Source: Rhodocollybia butyracea (Eukaryota > Basidiomycota > Agaricomycetes > Agaricales > Omphalotaceae). Taken from it: 64,000 nt of DNA. The stretch is taken from contig JADNRY010000001.1 of NCBI GenBank assembly GCA_015501585.1, forward strand, positions 186,001 to 250,000, written 5' to 3'. The notes under the pieces are model-generated. The model was not told the DNA's origin. It saw only the letters and a list, made by a program, of their open reading frames with translations, and made no database searches. A program made the translations under genes and the position numbers. Positions 44,907 through 55,127 of the stretch are shown here, one piece after another. The first letter of the stretch is position 1. Every line of letters starts with the position of its first letter.

Positions 44907-47584
44907 GAAGATGCACGGAAGCCGGTGGGAGTCCGTTCTTTTTGCCACATACGCAATGCTATAACTGTATGTTCATAGGACCAAGATTACACATAGTGAT
45001 ATATTACAAAGCTCATAAATATGCAGAATTTACCTGCTTTTTTCACCACAGAAATAGTTCTGCAAGCTAGTCAACAACTCTGTTGCAGAAGCCCGGCTGC
45101 CATACAACCGGCTTCCCACCTGTCTTACGGTCTTCGTGCTTGCTCTTCGTGGTTGTAAAATGGGCTATATAGTAGCGATCGGCTGCCCCACTTACCGGAT
45201 ACTTCGTTCAACGAATCATTCAGTAATGAAACTGGTATGCTACTTATTATCTTGCATAGGCCTCATATTGGAATACCGCGAGTTCAAGAAAGCCCGGCGA
45301 CAGAATTAAAGTACACCCGATGATTCTTCCTGCTCGTCATGCGATCCCTCCAGCTGAAATCTTAAACGATTCGAATGAACATTCGGAGCCAAAGAAGGGT
45401 TTGTGATTATTCGTCTTCGGCTGGTAAAAGAGCAGAAAGTTGAAGACTACCACGAAATTTCATGCAAGAGAAGTTAACCGGTGTGGCGCTCCCATGATTG
45501 ACGTCTATAGTACCAGTTTTCAATCCACATTCGGTTTAGCGTAGTACATTGACCACATCATTTAATGCCTTCGATTGTGACTTTTCAGTTGAAGGCACGC
45601 TCAGACTCGAGCTCGAACCCTATCACTGTAGGTGTCTTTTGATTATAACTTGGTACCTATGCATCTATATACTTAGACCTGTGAATAAGATCTCAAGTAT
45701 ACCGTGTCATATCCGCGTCCAGCGGACGGTTTTGCTGAGAAGTCGAGATGAGTAAGGAGCCTGAGGACCGCGGCGCAAAGCTCTAACATAGTACACCAAA
45801 CCTCTTCATGCAAATACACCCCAACGCGGCCCAGGCTCCCCTATCCGCTCAAGGCTCCTTTCCACCCTTCAGGTTGAAGTCTTATTGGTGTTGGCAGGTC
45901 TTGCAACGCTATGGGATTTGGACACGAAACTGTTACTGTACTCGTAATGTGGTTGGATGGTCACCAGTCATGTTCGAACATAAAATTATTGGGATACGAA
46001 GTACATAGCTGTTACTCAGTAAGTTGGGGCCTTGGATGTCTCCGGGTCAAGTCTCGTTGGAACGCGCGCTCCACGGAAATGAGGATGCCAGCACTTTCAA
46101 AATTCTCGAAATCTGCGCAAACATAATTCAGATGCGGGATATGCGAGAAAGCTCAGAGCACCTGCATCGCTACAATCCCGGGTTTTAAGTCACCGTGTCA
46201 ACTACTGTTGCGGCACAAAGTAGGGCTTAAGCCAGTCCAGTGTTCTAATTATTATGGGGGATAGCTTTTTCCGGTAAAAATTCTCAGTGCTCCGTTCGGC
46301 AGTGAAGATAGTATGCCTCATGCCCAGCTCATGTGTTCAAATGAATGTGACATTCACCAAAATAGCTTGATATTGATCTCAAGAAACCGGTACGAAGTCC
46401 GTCCTCGAATTCAATACTTTATGATGGCCAAAGGTTATTTTGTCCGCATATGTTTACGATGGGCGTAGAGTGCTATGACCCTGAGACATTATGCACCCGA
46501 ATCACATTTATCATTTCACCGGAAACTTCTCTGTTGGGAAAGCAATGAAGGACTTGGCATGATTATACCAACTTTGATTCTGAACGTTCCACGATTATCC
46601 AACTCCGTGGATATGCATGCACTTGGCGTTGGTATTATTCTGGTTCCTGCACAGATTCCGAGGGATTTCTGAGAGTATTCAGACGATTTAAACTTCACTC
46701 CGAGGATCTCTTTCTCTTTCCAGTGGCGTCCGAAGATAAATTTGTTTCGAAAACACGCCTTATTCCCGTAAAGAGCGACTTGGAATTGATACACATGAGC
46801 ACGCAGCCTGGGGGTAGAAGGTCGAGATAGTCACTGCATCCAGGAGTGGGCGTCTACATCTAAGCTCCAAATGTCCAGACTTAATATCTATACTTATCCC
46901 GCTTGAAAACCTGTGATTCCGGGCAAGATTCCGGGCAAGATTTCGGAACGGACTAAATATCCGAAACGCTCTTGAGTAAGTAGGATCTAATGCTCTAGCT
47001 GGTTATTAAGCAGATCAATGACTGTATCAAATTTTTTCAAACTATTCTACTTGGTAAGAGCATTATAGAGAGTTCCAGCGACGCGAGGTCAAAGCTGTTC
47101 TTTTCAGGACAAATTTGGCTATCAGGATACGTAATGCTGAATAATGACAGAGATAAGAAGATAATCGATAAGTCACTGGTTATCAGCCATCCGTACCCAA
47201 CCACTAGAGTACTCGTGTAGCCCCTGAGAAATCCGGACTCACCAGCTTGCTCACCAGTCGAGCGAGCGAGACCTTGAAAACGCTAGGCTCTTACGTCTAC
47301 GATCACAGTCAGGTCTAGAAAGTACGGTGAAGTTAATAGATTGCCGACAGTTACTGACTTTGCCGACCAACACTGTTTCAGCTCAGCATCGTGGCATGTC
47401 TTTGCTCCGGCAGATAACGCGGTATGTCGTGAAGAAAATTTCCGCCATATTCGCTCGGAGCTCGAGGAGATTGGCATGGTTTACTCCCTTTGGTGCTTTA
47501 CTCTTTCAATTCGCTTGTCATATTTAGCTTAGGATTCATTGAAATGTATTGAATTTAGGAGCTGAGCTGAGTTCTTTTATTTGA
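44907..47584. other. Gene-poor region without recognisable gene
   Basis: About 2.7 kb with only short, unconvincing open frames. It contains a promoter-like block at 45698-45824 that recurs at 47585-47741. A 12-bp unit (ATTCCGGGCAAG) is repeated in tandem near 46919-46942. No transposase, tRNA or rRNA signal was seen. It could hold a non-coding transcript or decayed genes. Confidence 0.45.
45698..45824 (+). repeat. Diverged copy A of a promoter-like block
   Basis: Ordered elements TATACC (45698), TCGAGATG (45743), AGGACCGCGGCG (45764) and AAATACACCCCAA (45812) reappear in the same order and strand at 47585-47741. Spacing differs by insertions of about 20 and 48 bp. A short open frame starts at 45808, but I see no protein features in it. 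Confidence 0.4.
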
Positions 47585-47741
47585 TATACCCACTGTCATC
47601 AGACGCGGGTCGAGATGTTGCGTCCTATGCCAGGACCGCGGCGTAGCCTATAAAAAGGACCAAGGCAACTCGACTATCTATAGACACCCTCGGTGTTCAA
47701 AGCACATATCTCTCCCGTACTCACCTGAAAATACACCACAA
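47585..47741 (+). repeat. Diverged copy B of the promoter-like block, with TATA box
   Basis: TATACC (47585), TCGAGATG (47610), AGGACCGCGGCG (47632) and AAATACACCACAA (47729) match copy A. This copy also has TATAAAAAG at 47649-47657, 90 bp before an ATG at 47747, so it looks like a working promoter. Confidence 0.4.
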
Positions 47742-47746
47742 TCATA

Positions 47747-47980
47747 ATGTGCATGCCCTACTCGAAATCTACGGCTAGAGTCGCATCTTCACTCTGCATC
47801 CTCCAAAGCGCTCAGTCATCGATGGTTGTACATCTCGCGCTGTCGCATTTCAACTCATCCGAACTCGCGGAGACTGACTCTAAACTCGTCATGGTTAACT
47901 ACCGCCAAAGCTCTCCTCAATGCTGTCACTGCGGCTGGAGAGGAGGCGAACATGCCAACAATTGTCCATTCAAATCGTAG
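47747..47980 (+). CDS. Candidate small Cys-containing protein, 77 residues
   Basis: I do not recognise it. The frame starts MCMPYSKSTARVASSLCILQ, has no signal peptide or membrane helix, and ends with a Cys/His cluster, QCCHCGWRGGEHANNCPFKS. That cluster reads Cys-x2-Cys-x6-His-x3-Cys, reminiscent of a zinc knuckle but with different spacing. The case for a gene is a TATA box 90 bp upstream and an ATG context of ATAATG; nothing in the family sense supports it. A second overlapping frame (through 47900-47996) ends at a good donor, GTATGT at 47997, so a spliced transcript with another product is also possible. It could equally be non-coding. Confidence 0.3.
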   Translation: MCMPYSKSTARVASSLCILQSAQSSMVVHLALSHFNSSELAETDSKLVMVNYRQSSPQCCHCGWRGGEHANNCPFKS

Positions 47981-49039
47981 GGATCATGAGCTCGAGGTAT
48001 GTATATTGATTCTGTTGTGCTTCTAAAATTCTGAACTAAAGAGCTGTCTGTTTAGTCTTCCAGGCACAGAGTTCTGAATGGCAAAAGCAATGTGCTTTCG
48101 CCGTATTCATGCTGCCAATGTCATTTTGTTTGTGTTGCTTATCGGGTATCTTATCTATTTTACGCCTTTGCGTTAAAGTTTTTCTTTGCTTGTACAGCCA
48201 TGTTCTTCCTTCTCCTCAAGCTCTTCATGCTGTCTTTCTTGATATATTTTACGTCTCCACATAATACTTGTTATTTTACCTATCTATCGAACCTGCACCT
48301 GTACCTCTAGGATGTCAAAACTTGACTTAGTCTCCTACTATCTATTCATCTATCGTTCTCCGTAATATAATAGCTGCCCCACTAGTACCTCAAAAATGAG
48401 TGAATGAAGAACTCGTGCCCAATATTTCCACTCTTCGTCTCATGTATCCTTTTCACACACCCTTTTCACCTCTCCTTATCTCGTTCAACTTGTGCCAGCT
48501 TGTATCAAATTACCTCGACAGGTTCTCGGATCTTGGATGCTCTGGACAAGGCCTCAAAATGCTTATTCGAGTTAATTTCATTTAGACTGCACGTTTCCTG
48601 TAAGTTTTATGTTTGTGCCGTCCAACGTTGCTCACGATTGATAATATTTGATCTCTTCGATTTCTGAGAGGAGGGATCAATAGAACACACGCAAAAGCCC
48701 AACTTTGTCCATGAACTTGGCCCCGAGACCAAACTTATTTGCCACTTTAGGCTTCATCTTCCTACCCTCGATCGAAATGCCTTGGCAGGATCCTACTGTT
48801 GTCGAGCCCGACCGTCTGCTCTCTGCCTTTTCCTCACACTAAAAGCCCGTACAATTCACCATGATCCTTCCCCCGGAAAACTCGTAAACAGAATAATATT
48901 CACGGTATTACACCAAGTTCCGTCTAAGCCTTCAGCTGGTCTAAGTAAAATTGGATCGAGAAGCCGAATGCACCCATCAAGCTTTCCAGAATTCCTTCGT
49001 GGTGGAATTGACGACCAGGCTCTGTACAAGAACTCATAA
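47981..49039. other. Gene-poor region, possible 5' remnant of a decayed gene
   Basis: T-rich, low-complexity sequence with short open frames. The last 270 bp (48782-49039) carry an open frame ending PEFLRGGIDDQALYKNS, which could be a remnant of the gene decayed at 49040, but I cannot confirm this. Confidence 0.35.
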
Positions 49040-49620
49040 TTGAAGTTAGAGTCATCCTTTATGATGCGTAGCTCAGTCCTTCTTCCTCCAATCGACTATC
49101 TCGGCTGCGCCAAATGCAACCTCCAAAAAATTTCTTGTTACGATACCGGTGGTTCAGCTTGTTCTGGATGTCGTCTAGTCATGTATCACTCCTCGACTCA
49201 ACGCCAGACGTTACATTTGACGGCACTTCATGCAACGAGGCTCAACCTGAATGAGCTTGAACTTAGTTCGTACATTTTACTATACAGTGTGCGAGCAGTG
49301 GCTAAAGTTCCCCAACTGGGCTTGAACTAGCAACCAGACTGGGTGATCGAAGGAAGGATATCACAATTCATGCACAATGGTCCTGAAGACGCTACTCACA
49401 GTTCATTGGAAGTGGTTCTATTTGAATATTTTTTTTTTTTTGCTGAGGTTTTCAATATTTTGCAAGATGGGAGAATGCTCCCTGCTATTGACTTAAATCC
49501 ACGCTGGATGGAAGGAAAGCAGCTTCCAGGAGCCTCTTGATCTCCGAAATGATATCAAGACCATCAATGCTCTTCCTTCTTGGGAGCCCTTTCGCTACTG
49601 GTCATCGCCCCTCAAGTCAT
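49040..49620 (+). pseudogene. Decayed MYND zinc-finger gene
   Basis: The open frame from 49040 contains GCAKCNLQKISCYDTGGSAC and then SGCRLVMYHSSTQRQTLHL. It follows the MYND layout: Cys-x2-Cys, a gap, Cys-x2-Cys-x4-Tyr. The later ligands are lost: Tyr-His stands for Tyr-Cys and the next Cys and the Trp are missing. The frame stops at 49330. A second stretch resumes with RMLPAIDLNPRWMEGKQLPG. It then changes frame near 49533, where PLDLRNDIKTINALPSWEPF continues in a different phase to a stop at about 49617. Coding-quality sequence in three interrupted pieces, with mutated zinc ligands, suggests a pseudogene. Unrecognised introns could explain part of the breaks. MYND proteins are numerous and fast-evolving in mushrooms. 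Confidence 0.45.
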
Positions 49621-49946
49621 GACCCACAGGCTTCTTCTCTCATCAGTCCTTACATGACTACAGCACCATCTAGTGTATCCACATTTTATGCCCAATCGCC
49701 AGCACTGACATGGCATTATATCTCAGGAAGAAGCAGGCATCCATTTCCATTCTGAATCATATACACAGATCATATTATCCCTCATTTGGGAAGCTCGAAA
49801 GGTCTGGACCCGGGCCCATTATTTCATTAAAGTTTAGGGAGTGAATGAAGGAAAATGACTTGGGAGACTGTACTTCTTGTTACGTTCAATACTGAAAGTG
49901 CCGTACGGGTCGTGACTCGTAATGCGGAAAAATAAACACTGATATC
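49621..49946. other. Spacer upstream of tRNA (on plus strand) without recognised gene
   Basis: About 325 bp between the decayed MYND gene and the tRNA 3' end. No further element recognised apart from A/T-rich tracts. Confidence 0.4.
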
Positions 49947-50035
49947 CGACGCCAGCAGGATTCGAACCTGCGCCCTCAAAGAGGAACAGATTACTTCGTT
50001 CTAATCTGTCGCCGTAACCACTTGGCTATAGCGCC
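49947..50035 (-). tRNA. tRNA-Ser (anticodon AGA) with 7-nt intron
   Basis: Read on the minus strand, the gene folds as a class II tRNA. The acceptor stem GGCGCTA pairs with TGGCGTC (two G-U pairs). The D arm carries AAGTGGTTAC. The anticodon stem ACAGA/TCTGT closes a loop TTAGAAA once CGAAGTA is removed just after the base following the anticodon. The long variable arm CCTCTTTGAGG and the T arm GCAGGTTCGAATCCTGC are typical of tRNA-Ser. It would read UCU codons (after inosine modification also UCC and UCA). CCA is not encoded, as expected for a nuclear gene. Confidence 0.9.
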
Positions 50036-50317
50036 ACAATAGCTAACTCCCGATTTGGTGGTGATCATTTGAGTCTCTTGCCAGCCTCGCACCGAGCTTG
50101 AATTTGACTACAAACGGCTCGGAGCTTTCCATTGTCAGGGAGGTAGTATACTCATCAGCCATCCTTTGACCAAGAGCGGGCATAAGTTGAGCTGCATTCA
50201 ATGAATAGGTAGATAGCAGATTCGAGATTGACGCGCAGTCATTCGAGTCCACTGAATTTCAGGAAGTACGTACTGAATGTGATAGTACTGTGGAACCCTA
50301 ATAACCCGGAAACACGA
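50036..50317. other. Spacer between tRNA and MITE
   Basis: About 280 bp; a short minus-strand open frame at 50043-50252 has no recognisable features. Confidence 0.4.
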
Positions 50318-50325
50318 TATTCAAA

Positions 50326-50736
50326 AGGACCCCTGATAGTAGGCGCTTATGACATGTGGAGGTTCGGATAAAAATGGTCCAAATTTTGGCCAAATCACAT
50401 ATTTTTGTTCGGATAAAAGTGACCACCGCAGGTGGAAGTTCGGATAATTTTGGCCAGTTTCGGAAGGTAGTTAGCTTAGAAGGGTCAAGTAGGGTCATAT
50501 TTTGAATGATTTTTGAGTGATTTCTGGCTCCAGGTGCATCAAATAACTAATCACAGCCGCTGAACTGATTTTTCCAGCCAATTTTGTGAGATTTTACACC
50601 TCTACAGCCAGAAAAATCCGGCCCGGGACCAGGCTATGTACAAGTTCGGATAAAAACTAGGTCAAAAGTGAAAATTTGGTTCGGATAAAAACTGGGGCCC
50701 CCATACATGTCATCTTCACCTATTATCAGGGGTCCT
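50326..50736. mobile_element. MITE, hAT-like, 411 bp, with 8-bp target-site duplication
   Basis: The element starts AGGACCCCTGATAGTAGG and ends with the near-exact inverse CCTATTATCAGGGGTCCT. The outer 13 bp are perfect; with five mismatches the inverted repeat extends to about 31 bp, ending in ATGACATG. It is flanked by identical 8-bp copies of TATTCAAA at 50318-50325 and 50737-50744, a target-site duplication of the length made by hAT transposases. Inside are five same-orientation copies of GTTCGGATAA (50362, 50407, 50438, 50644, 50679), possible transposase-binding or subterminal repeats. There is no open frame for a transposase, so it is non-autonomous. It lies 100 bp downstream of the FES1 stop codon. 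The family assignment rests on duplication length alone. Confidence 0.8.
50362..50688 (+). repeat. Five direct GTTCGGATAA repeats inside the MITE
   Basis: Copies start at 50362, 50407, 50438, 50644 and 50679, three near the left end and two near the right. All point the same way, and four continue into AAA. The outermost two sit just inside the terminal inverted repeats. Confidence 0.85.
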
Positions 50737-50835
50737 TATTCAAATCGTTCAAGAGATCTCTTCATACAAATTCGCCTCTTGTACAGATACCATTGGGCGC
50801 TCGTCACATAGATTCGTTACTTATGTTCAGTCTCC

Positions 50836-52183
50836 TTACTCGACCTTCTGCACCAGCTGATCAAGCTCACCACTGCTCATCCCCCATCTCTCTGCCAAGC
50901 TGCTAGCTACAGCGTCCTTCTCGACCTCCTTGCGACGACTTGACATCCATTCTCGAAGCCGATTCTTTTGCGTCTGTTCTAATGTACCGTTGCAAACAAC
51001 TAAATAGGTCCGTAGAAGTCTGAATAAGTGAATGCCAGTGTAATCAATATACCAGGAGATATTAGACTTTTAGGACCAATCGGTACTCACGCAATACTTT
51101 TTTCCTCGAAATCCTCGTCCGCCCCTTCTTTGTCCCCATTTTCTCCATACGGGAGCGGATTTGTTAGACCCTCGATGAGAGTACCCAATATATCGTACTT
51201 GTTCATAGCCTCGAGAGTAAGCGCGGAAGTAGACGCGCGATTTGGCTGGGAAAGGTGAGCTGCGTGCGAGTTGGCGTGGATAGGCGCTTGCTGTCGTTGC
51301 GAATCGGGAGTATGGAGGTTTTCTGATGAAGATGATAAAGCTGTTTCGTTGGGTGTAAGAAGACTGCTCAGCAAAAACGCTGTCTTTCGGCGGACGGTTA
51401 TATCTGGATCTTTGCATAAAGTAAATCATGAGATGAACAAAAGAACTTTCTTATTTGATGTTCACCTTGCAAAGATTGGCGTAATCTGTTCCATCCATCT
51501 GCACCTTCTTCATTCAGGTGGCGCAACGCAGGCGCATTGTGCTTCAGCAATCCGGAAAGTGCATAGATCACTTTTGACCGCGTTTGTTTCGATGAGCCAA
51601 CTGCTTTTGGCGAAAGAAACGAGGTCAGTGTTGGTAGAGGGTTTAGTTTGAGATACTATGAAGTTGAACCGTAAGAATGGATAGAGGGACAGGTCAAAGG
51701 GAGGGTAAACATACTGCGTCCTGAGCTGAGGGATTATTCTGAAGTGCAGTACCGATGACCCAGACGGCTTGCGTTATAACAGCATCGGTACTGGATGTTA
51801 AAAGAGCGTGCAGAGGCTCCCACATCTTGAGGTTTTCAAGGTCTGTCATTGAAGATTGGAAAAAACAACGAGAAAATTGAAGGAAGATCGCATACTACTC
51901 GCATTATCTATCTGTTCTACAAGCTGTAAACAGATATTAGTCGATTTCTACAGCATGAAAAGGATACACACACCATCTCCAAGTTATCCAACGCAACGAT
52001 TCTATCATCTTCGCTTCTGTTGCGATCTACAGCAACTTCCATAGCTTCTTTCATCAACTGTGCATCACTTTTTCCTAGAAGTAGGTCTATTATCTCTGGG
52101 TTTAGATCTTTTCGTTCGACAGGTGAATTCGTGTTATCTTGGGGTGTAGAGTTTTCGATACCCCATCGGAGGAGAGATTGCAT
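50836..52183 (-). CDS. FES1: Hsp70 nucleotide exchange factor Fes1/HspBP1
   Basis: Fes1 is a cytosolic armadillo protein that releases ADP from Hsp70 and helps clear misfolded proteins. The N-terminus, MQSLLRWGIENSTPQD, is the Fes1 signature. It continues IIDLLLGKSDAQLMKEAMEV and IVALDNLEMV, then across introns NLKMWEPLHALLTS, AVITQAVWVIGTALQNNPSA, VYALSGLLKHN and VRRKTAFLLSSLLTPNET. A Ser- and Gln-rich insert precedes MNKYDILGTLIEGLTNPLPY. The last exon, spliced at about 50986-51095, encodes CNGTLEQTQKNRLREWMSSR and ends LDQLVQKVE. The armadillo repeats are in place; the insert before the final repeat is longer than in yeast. The MITE lies in its 3' flank and may sit in or near the 3' UTR. 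Confidence 0.9.
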
Positions 52184-52911
52184 CGTGATTACGTGGGTGG
52201 AGTTTTTTGATCAAGAGAAATATGTGTTCCTTTGAATGGTGTGGTGGAAAGAGAGAGAAAGTTATAGACGCTTCGAGAAACAATCAAAGATATATCGGGA
52301 TGTGGCAGTACGATAAGATATCATGAGAAAAAACGCTTTGGCCGTGCTCATTACATGAGGAAGGATGGAAGGAAGGAAGGAATAACCGACGCGGCGAGGA
52401 ACAGCCAGGGCCCGCGCAACACAAACATCACGCCATATGGGTGCCGCGGATGCACACAATCAGCTCTGCTGTGGCAGCGTGAAGTCAATCACCCGGTGCA
52501 CAGAGCCAATCATGTACATGAGTATAGTACAGTGGCGCGATAATTATAATTTTAAAATCAAGAGGAAACAGCTTTTTTTTCCAATCTATGTAGCGCATAG
52601 ATCTGGTTCAGGAATATTCGTGCCCAGAGCAGGCATTTGAGGAGTCTATGATATAAGTACAAGTAGTGTTAGAAGTACAATTTATATGTCCTTGATCTCC
52701 CCGCTCTTTTTGGAAAGCGAACAAGTGTTCACATAAAAAGGTAATGCAATGAAGGTTAGGATAATGATCGTATGTCGAAAACGAGAGTGGATAAGAGCGT
52801 CCAAGAAAAGAATTGAACGGGGAGACTCGTGGAAATGGAGAGCAAAATGCTTGAATAAGGAGACTGAAATTGAAGGTGTCGAAGTATCGGACCAAAGTAC
52901 TCCACAGCTAA
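52184..52911. other. Spacer between FES1 start and receptor-like gene stop
   Basis: About 730 bp that should contain the FES1 promoter. A short GGAA run (about 52361-52381) lies roughly 190 bp upstream of the FES1 ATG. Open frames overlapping 52749-52960 appear to be shadows of the receptor-like gene's last exon. No other gene recognised. Confidence 0.45.
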
Positions 52912-54468
52912 TCAAGAGAATCGAAAGAATCGGGAGCCAGGAGCGGCATGAGAGCGCCAAGTTGGTTCCACAGCTAGAGGAATTTCAGTAATGGCAATGT
53001 TGAACACGGTATCCTCGCTGCTATTACTGCATGGTCTCAAGAAGCTTCCACTTGCATCTGGGTTTGCGCCACGGAGTTGAGTCCTTGGGGGGCACATCCA
53101 GTGAAAACATGCTTCGAAACCGGCCTTCCACGACCGAACAAGGTCCCGCTGGGTTCCGAATACGAGGACTGCGGATAATGGGACTGCGGTAAGATGATCA
53201 ATATCAGCACTGCGCGCAAAGGGCGAATGGGACCTGGGCGCACTCACTAATAGAAAGCACGAGTTCCATTGCAGGTCCATGACTACTTCGTGGAGTGAAG
53301 AAGAAAACAAGACCTAACCTGATGATGAAAGTTCGTAAAGAGGTGAGCTCATTCTCGTAATCTTTATTGACGATACTTACACGACAGCGACCATAGAAAA
53401 CAGAGTAAACACCAGTACTCTCATCACCGTTGAAAGCGGCGTACCCGTTGTTTCCCTGTAGAAGATAGACCAATTTCGGCGTAAAACGACAGCAATCGTG
53501 GCACATAGGCAGACACAGATGGCCATTATAGCTGTGACCATGATAGCAGATACTCGTCCTCTAGAAGGTCGACGAAAGTCAGCACATAAATTAAGGAGAT
53601 CAAGGTACACTGACGGAACCGTATTTATCATATCACAGTAAAACCCGCCTGGGGCTCTGGTTACTGTACTACGGTCCTTTAGGCCTATTACTAGGGACAG
53701 CGCAAACATCCCTCCCCCAAAAATGTAAGGAAAAATCACCAGCTGTACATCCACATGGGTTTTAATCAGTGTCATAAACATGCAAGTATCTGCTCACAAT
53801 GAACATCCACACTCTATGTGAAGCGCGTGCAGGTCTAGGTCGTTCAGTACTGTTACTATTTGTCGTGGGGCCAGAAGTTGCTGTGAAGCAATAAACGCTG
53901 ATCAAGACCTAGAATTCATCGCACAGGTGAGTTCTATAATGATCTCACTGTGTTAATGCAACGGCCTCACTCGTACGACAAGACCGAGACTGGCAGAGGC
54001 AGTCCTACCAAAAGTTTATCCATCAGTGAGATGTCTATCACAGTTCAGAACAAATGTACAAAGTTGGGACAGTGTAGATCAATACGGCCTGCGTCAGGCA
54101 AAGGTGAAATTCGGGCTGCCAGTTGATTGATTCTCCTGCCAGAAGACTAGTATAGTTCAGCTAGGATCCCGTGGAGTCCGCGGTACATACCTGTACGACA
54201 CACAAGAAATGATCCATGAAAACATAAAGCTCGACCAGCTCAAATGTCGCTTTTTGACCATCGGGCAGAGGGAAGCCGTAAATATGGTGATGAGGAGACC
54301 ACCCAGACTTGTGAGTTGGAAAACGAGGAAAAGGATAAACAAGGCTGAGTTTTCCTTGTCCTCAATTACTACAGAGGCAGACTCGTCTGATCCAAGAGTT
54401 TTTGAGTTTGAATAATTGAGAAGCACGGAATACACAATACACTCACCAAAAGCGTCGAAACGATGCAT
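52912..54468 (-). CDS. Seven-transmembrane receptor-like protein of a basidiomycete family
   Basis: Eight or so exons join into a protein with seven hydrophobic segments: LFILFLVFQLTSLGGLLITI, FMFSWIISCVSYSLLAG, LTQAVLIYTVPTL, VWMFILVIFPYIFGGGMFAL, IMVTAIMAICVCLCATIAVV, RVLVFTLFSMVAVV and PLSAVLVFGTQRDL. The pattern WIISCxSY in the second helix and FGTQxDLxxxW after the seventh recurs in a large mushroom family of putative GPCR-like proteins of unknown ligand. The N-terminus is short (MHRFDAFDESAS, with an in-frame intron after MHRFDAF) and the C-terminal tail is moderate. A canonical donor GTATGT and branch-like CTGAAC support the intron after helix 2. Residues that would couple to G proteins cannot be identified, so the receptor role is inferred from topology. 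Confidence 0.75.
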
Positions 54469-55127
54469 GAGCTATACCTGGTCAAGTTTTCGGTGCAATG
54501 AAGAGGAGGATCTGCTCAGAGAACACGCAGCCGTAACATTCAGCGTTGTCGACAGAAAGGCCACTCATCTTATGCTGGTCGAAATCCTGATCCTTTTAAG
54601 TACCTGTACCGAGTCTCTGAGGCCAATGCTGTACCCCGAAATGAAATGACGTTTTAATTGGAGCCAACGACATCTTGCCTACTTGGGGATCGGGCCGTCC
54701 AGGTCGGTCCCCATATGTGGCCAGAAGTCTGATTCGAGACTGACTGATTTGGATGTTCCACATCGCTCTCAACGAGTCACCGTGACAGATGTGAGAGAAA
54801 GGTCAGTTTTCTTGTTTCAATTCCTGACTGAGGCGGCCAAAGAATTTCCGGCAGTTTTCCTTGCCAAACTTAACATAAGAGAGCGCTGTCCGGAGTGAAG
54901 ATGCGCGGAAAACAAGGAACACCTATGTAGAAACTCTTGGTTTGGATGAAGGCTCTTGATGCGGTCGTCAGACCGCACGCAACTAATACTAGTAATTGCA
55001 CGTCAGCATTGTACACAAAGTTCAAACCTTGTGATGTGGCGCATCCAACTATTTCGAAAATGCAAAATATCGTAGTTGTTGGTTGTCGTTATGCATGAGA
55101 TTGAACTCGGCAACACGGGAGGGCGGA
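54469..55127. other. Spacer between receptor-like gene and permease
   Basis: About 660 bp with the receptor-like gene's promoter and the permease 3' end. An open frame at 54683-54898 (plus) lacks family features. Nothing else recognised. Confidence 0.45.

Noticed and set aside
45808..46126. Overlapping short plus-strand open frames
   Set aside because: No family features, no sensible splice joins; only the upstream block was kept as a repeat.
46919..46942. Tandem 12-bp duplication ATTCCGGGCAAG
   Set aside because: Two copies only, in non-coding sequence; too little to call a repeat array or regulatory element.
48092..48310. Hydrophobic 72-residue open frame
   Set aside because: Produced by a T-rich, low-complexity stretch; no start context, family match or splice support.
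50836..52183. HspBP1-like gene considered as a beta-catenin/armadillo protein
   Set aside because: The MQSLLRWGIENS start and LMKEAM block are specific for Fes1, so the general call was dropped.
52361..52381. GGAA repeat upstream of FES1
   Set aside because: Short microsatellite; no evidence that it acts as a heat-shock element, which would need alternating nGAAn units.
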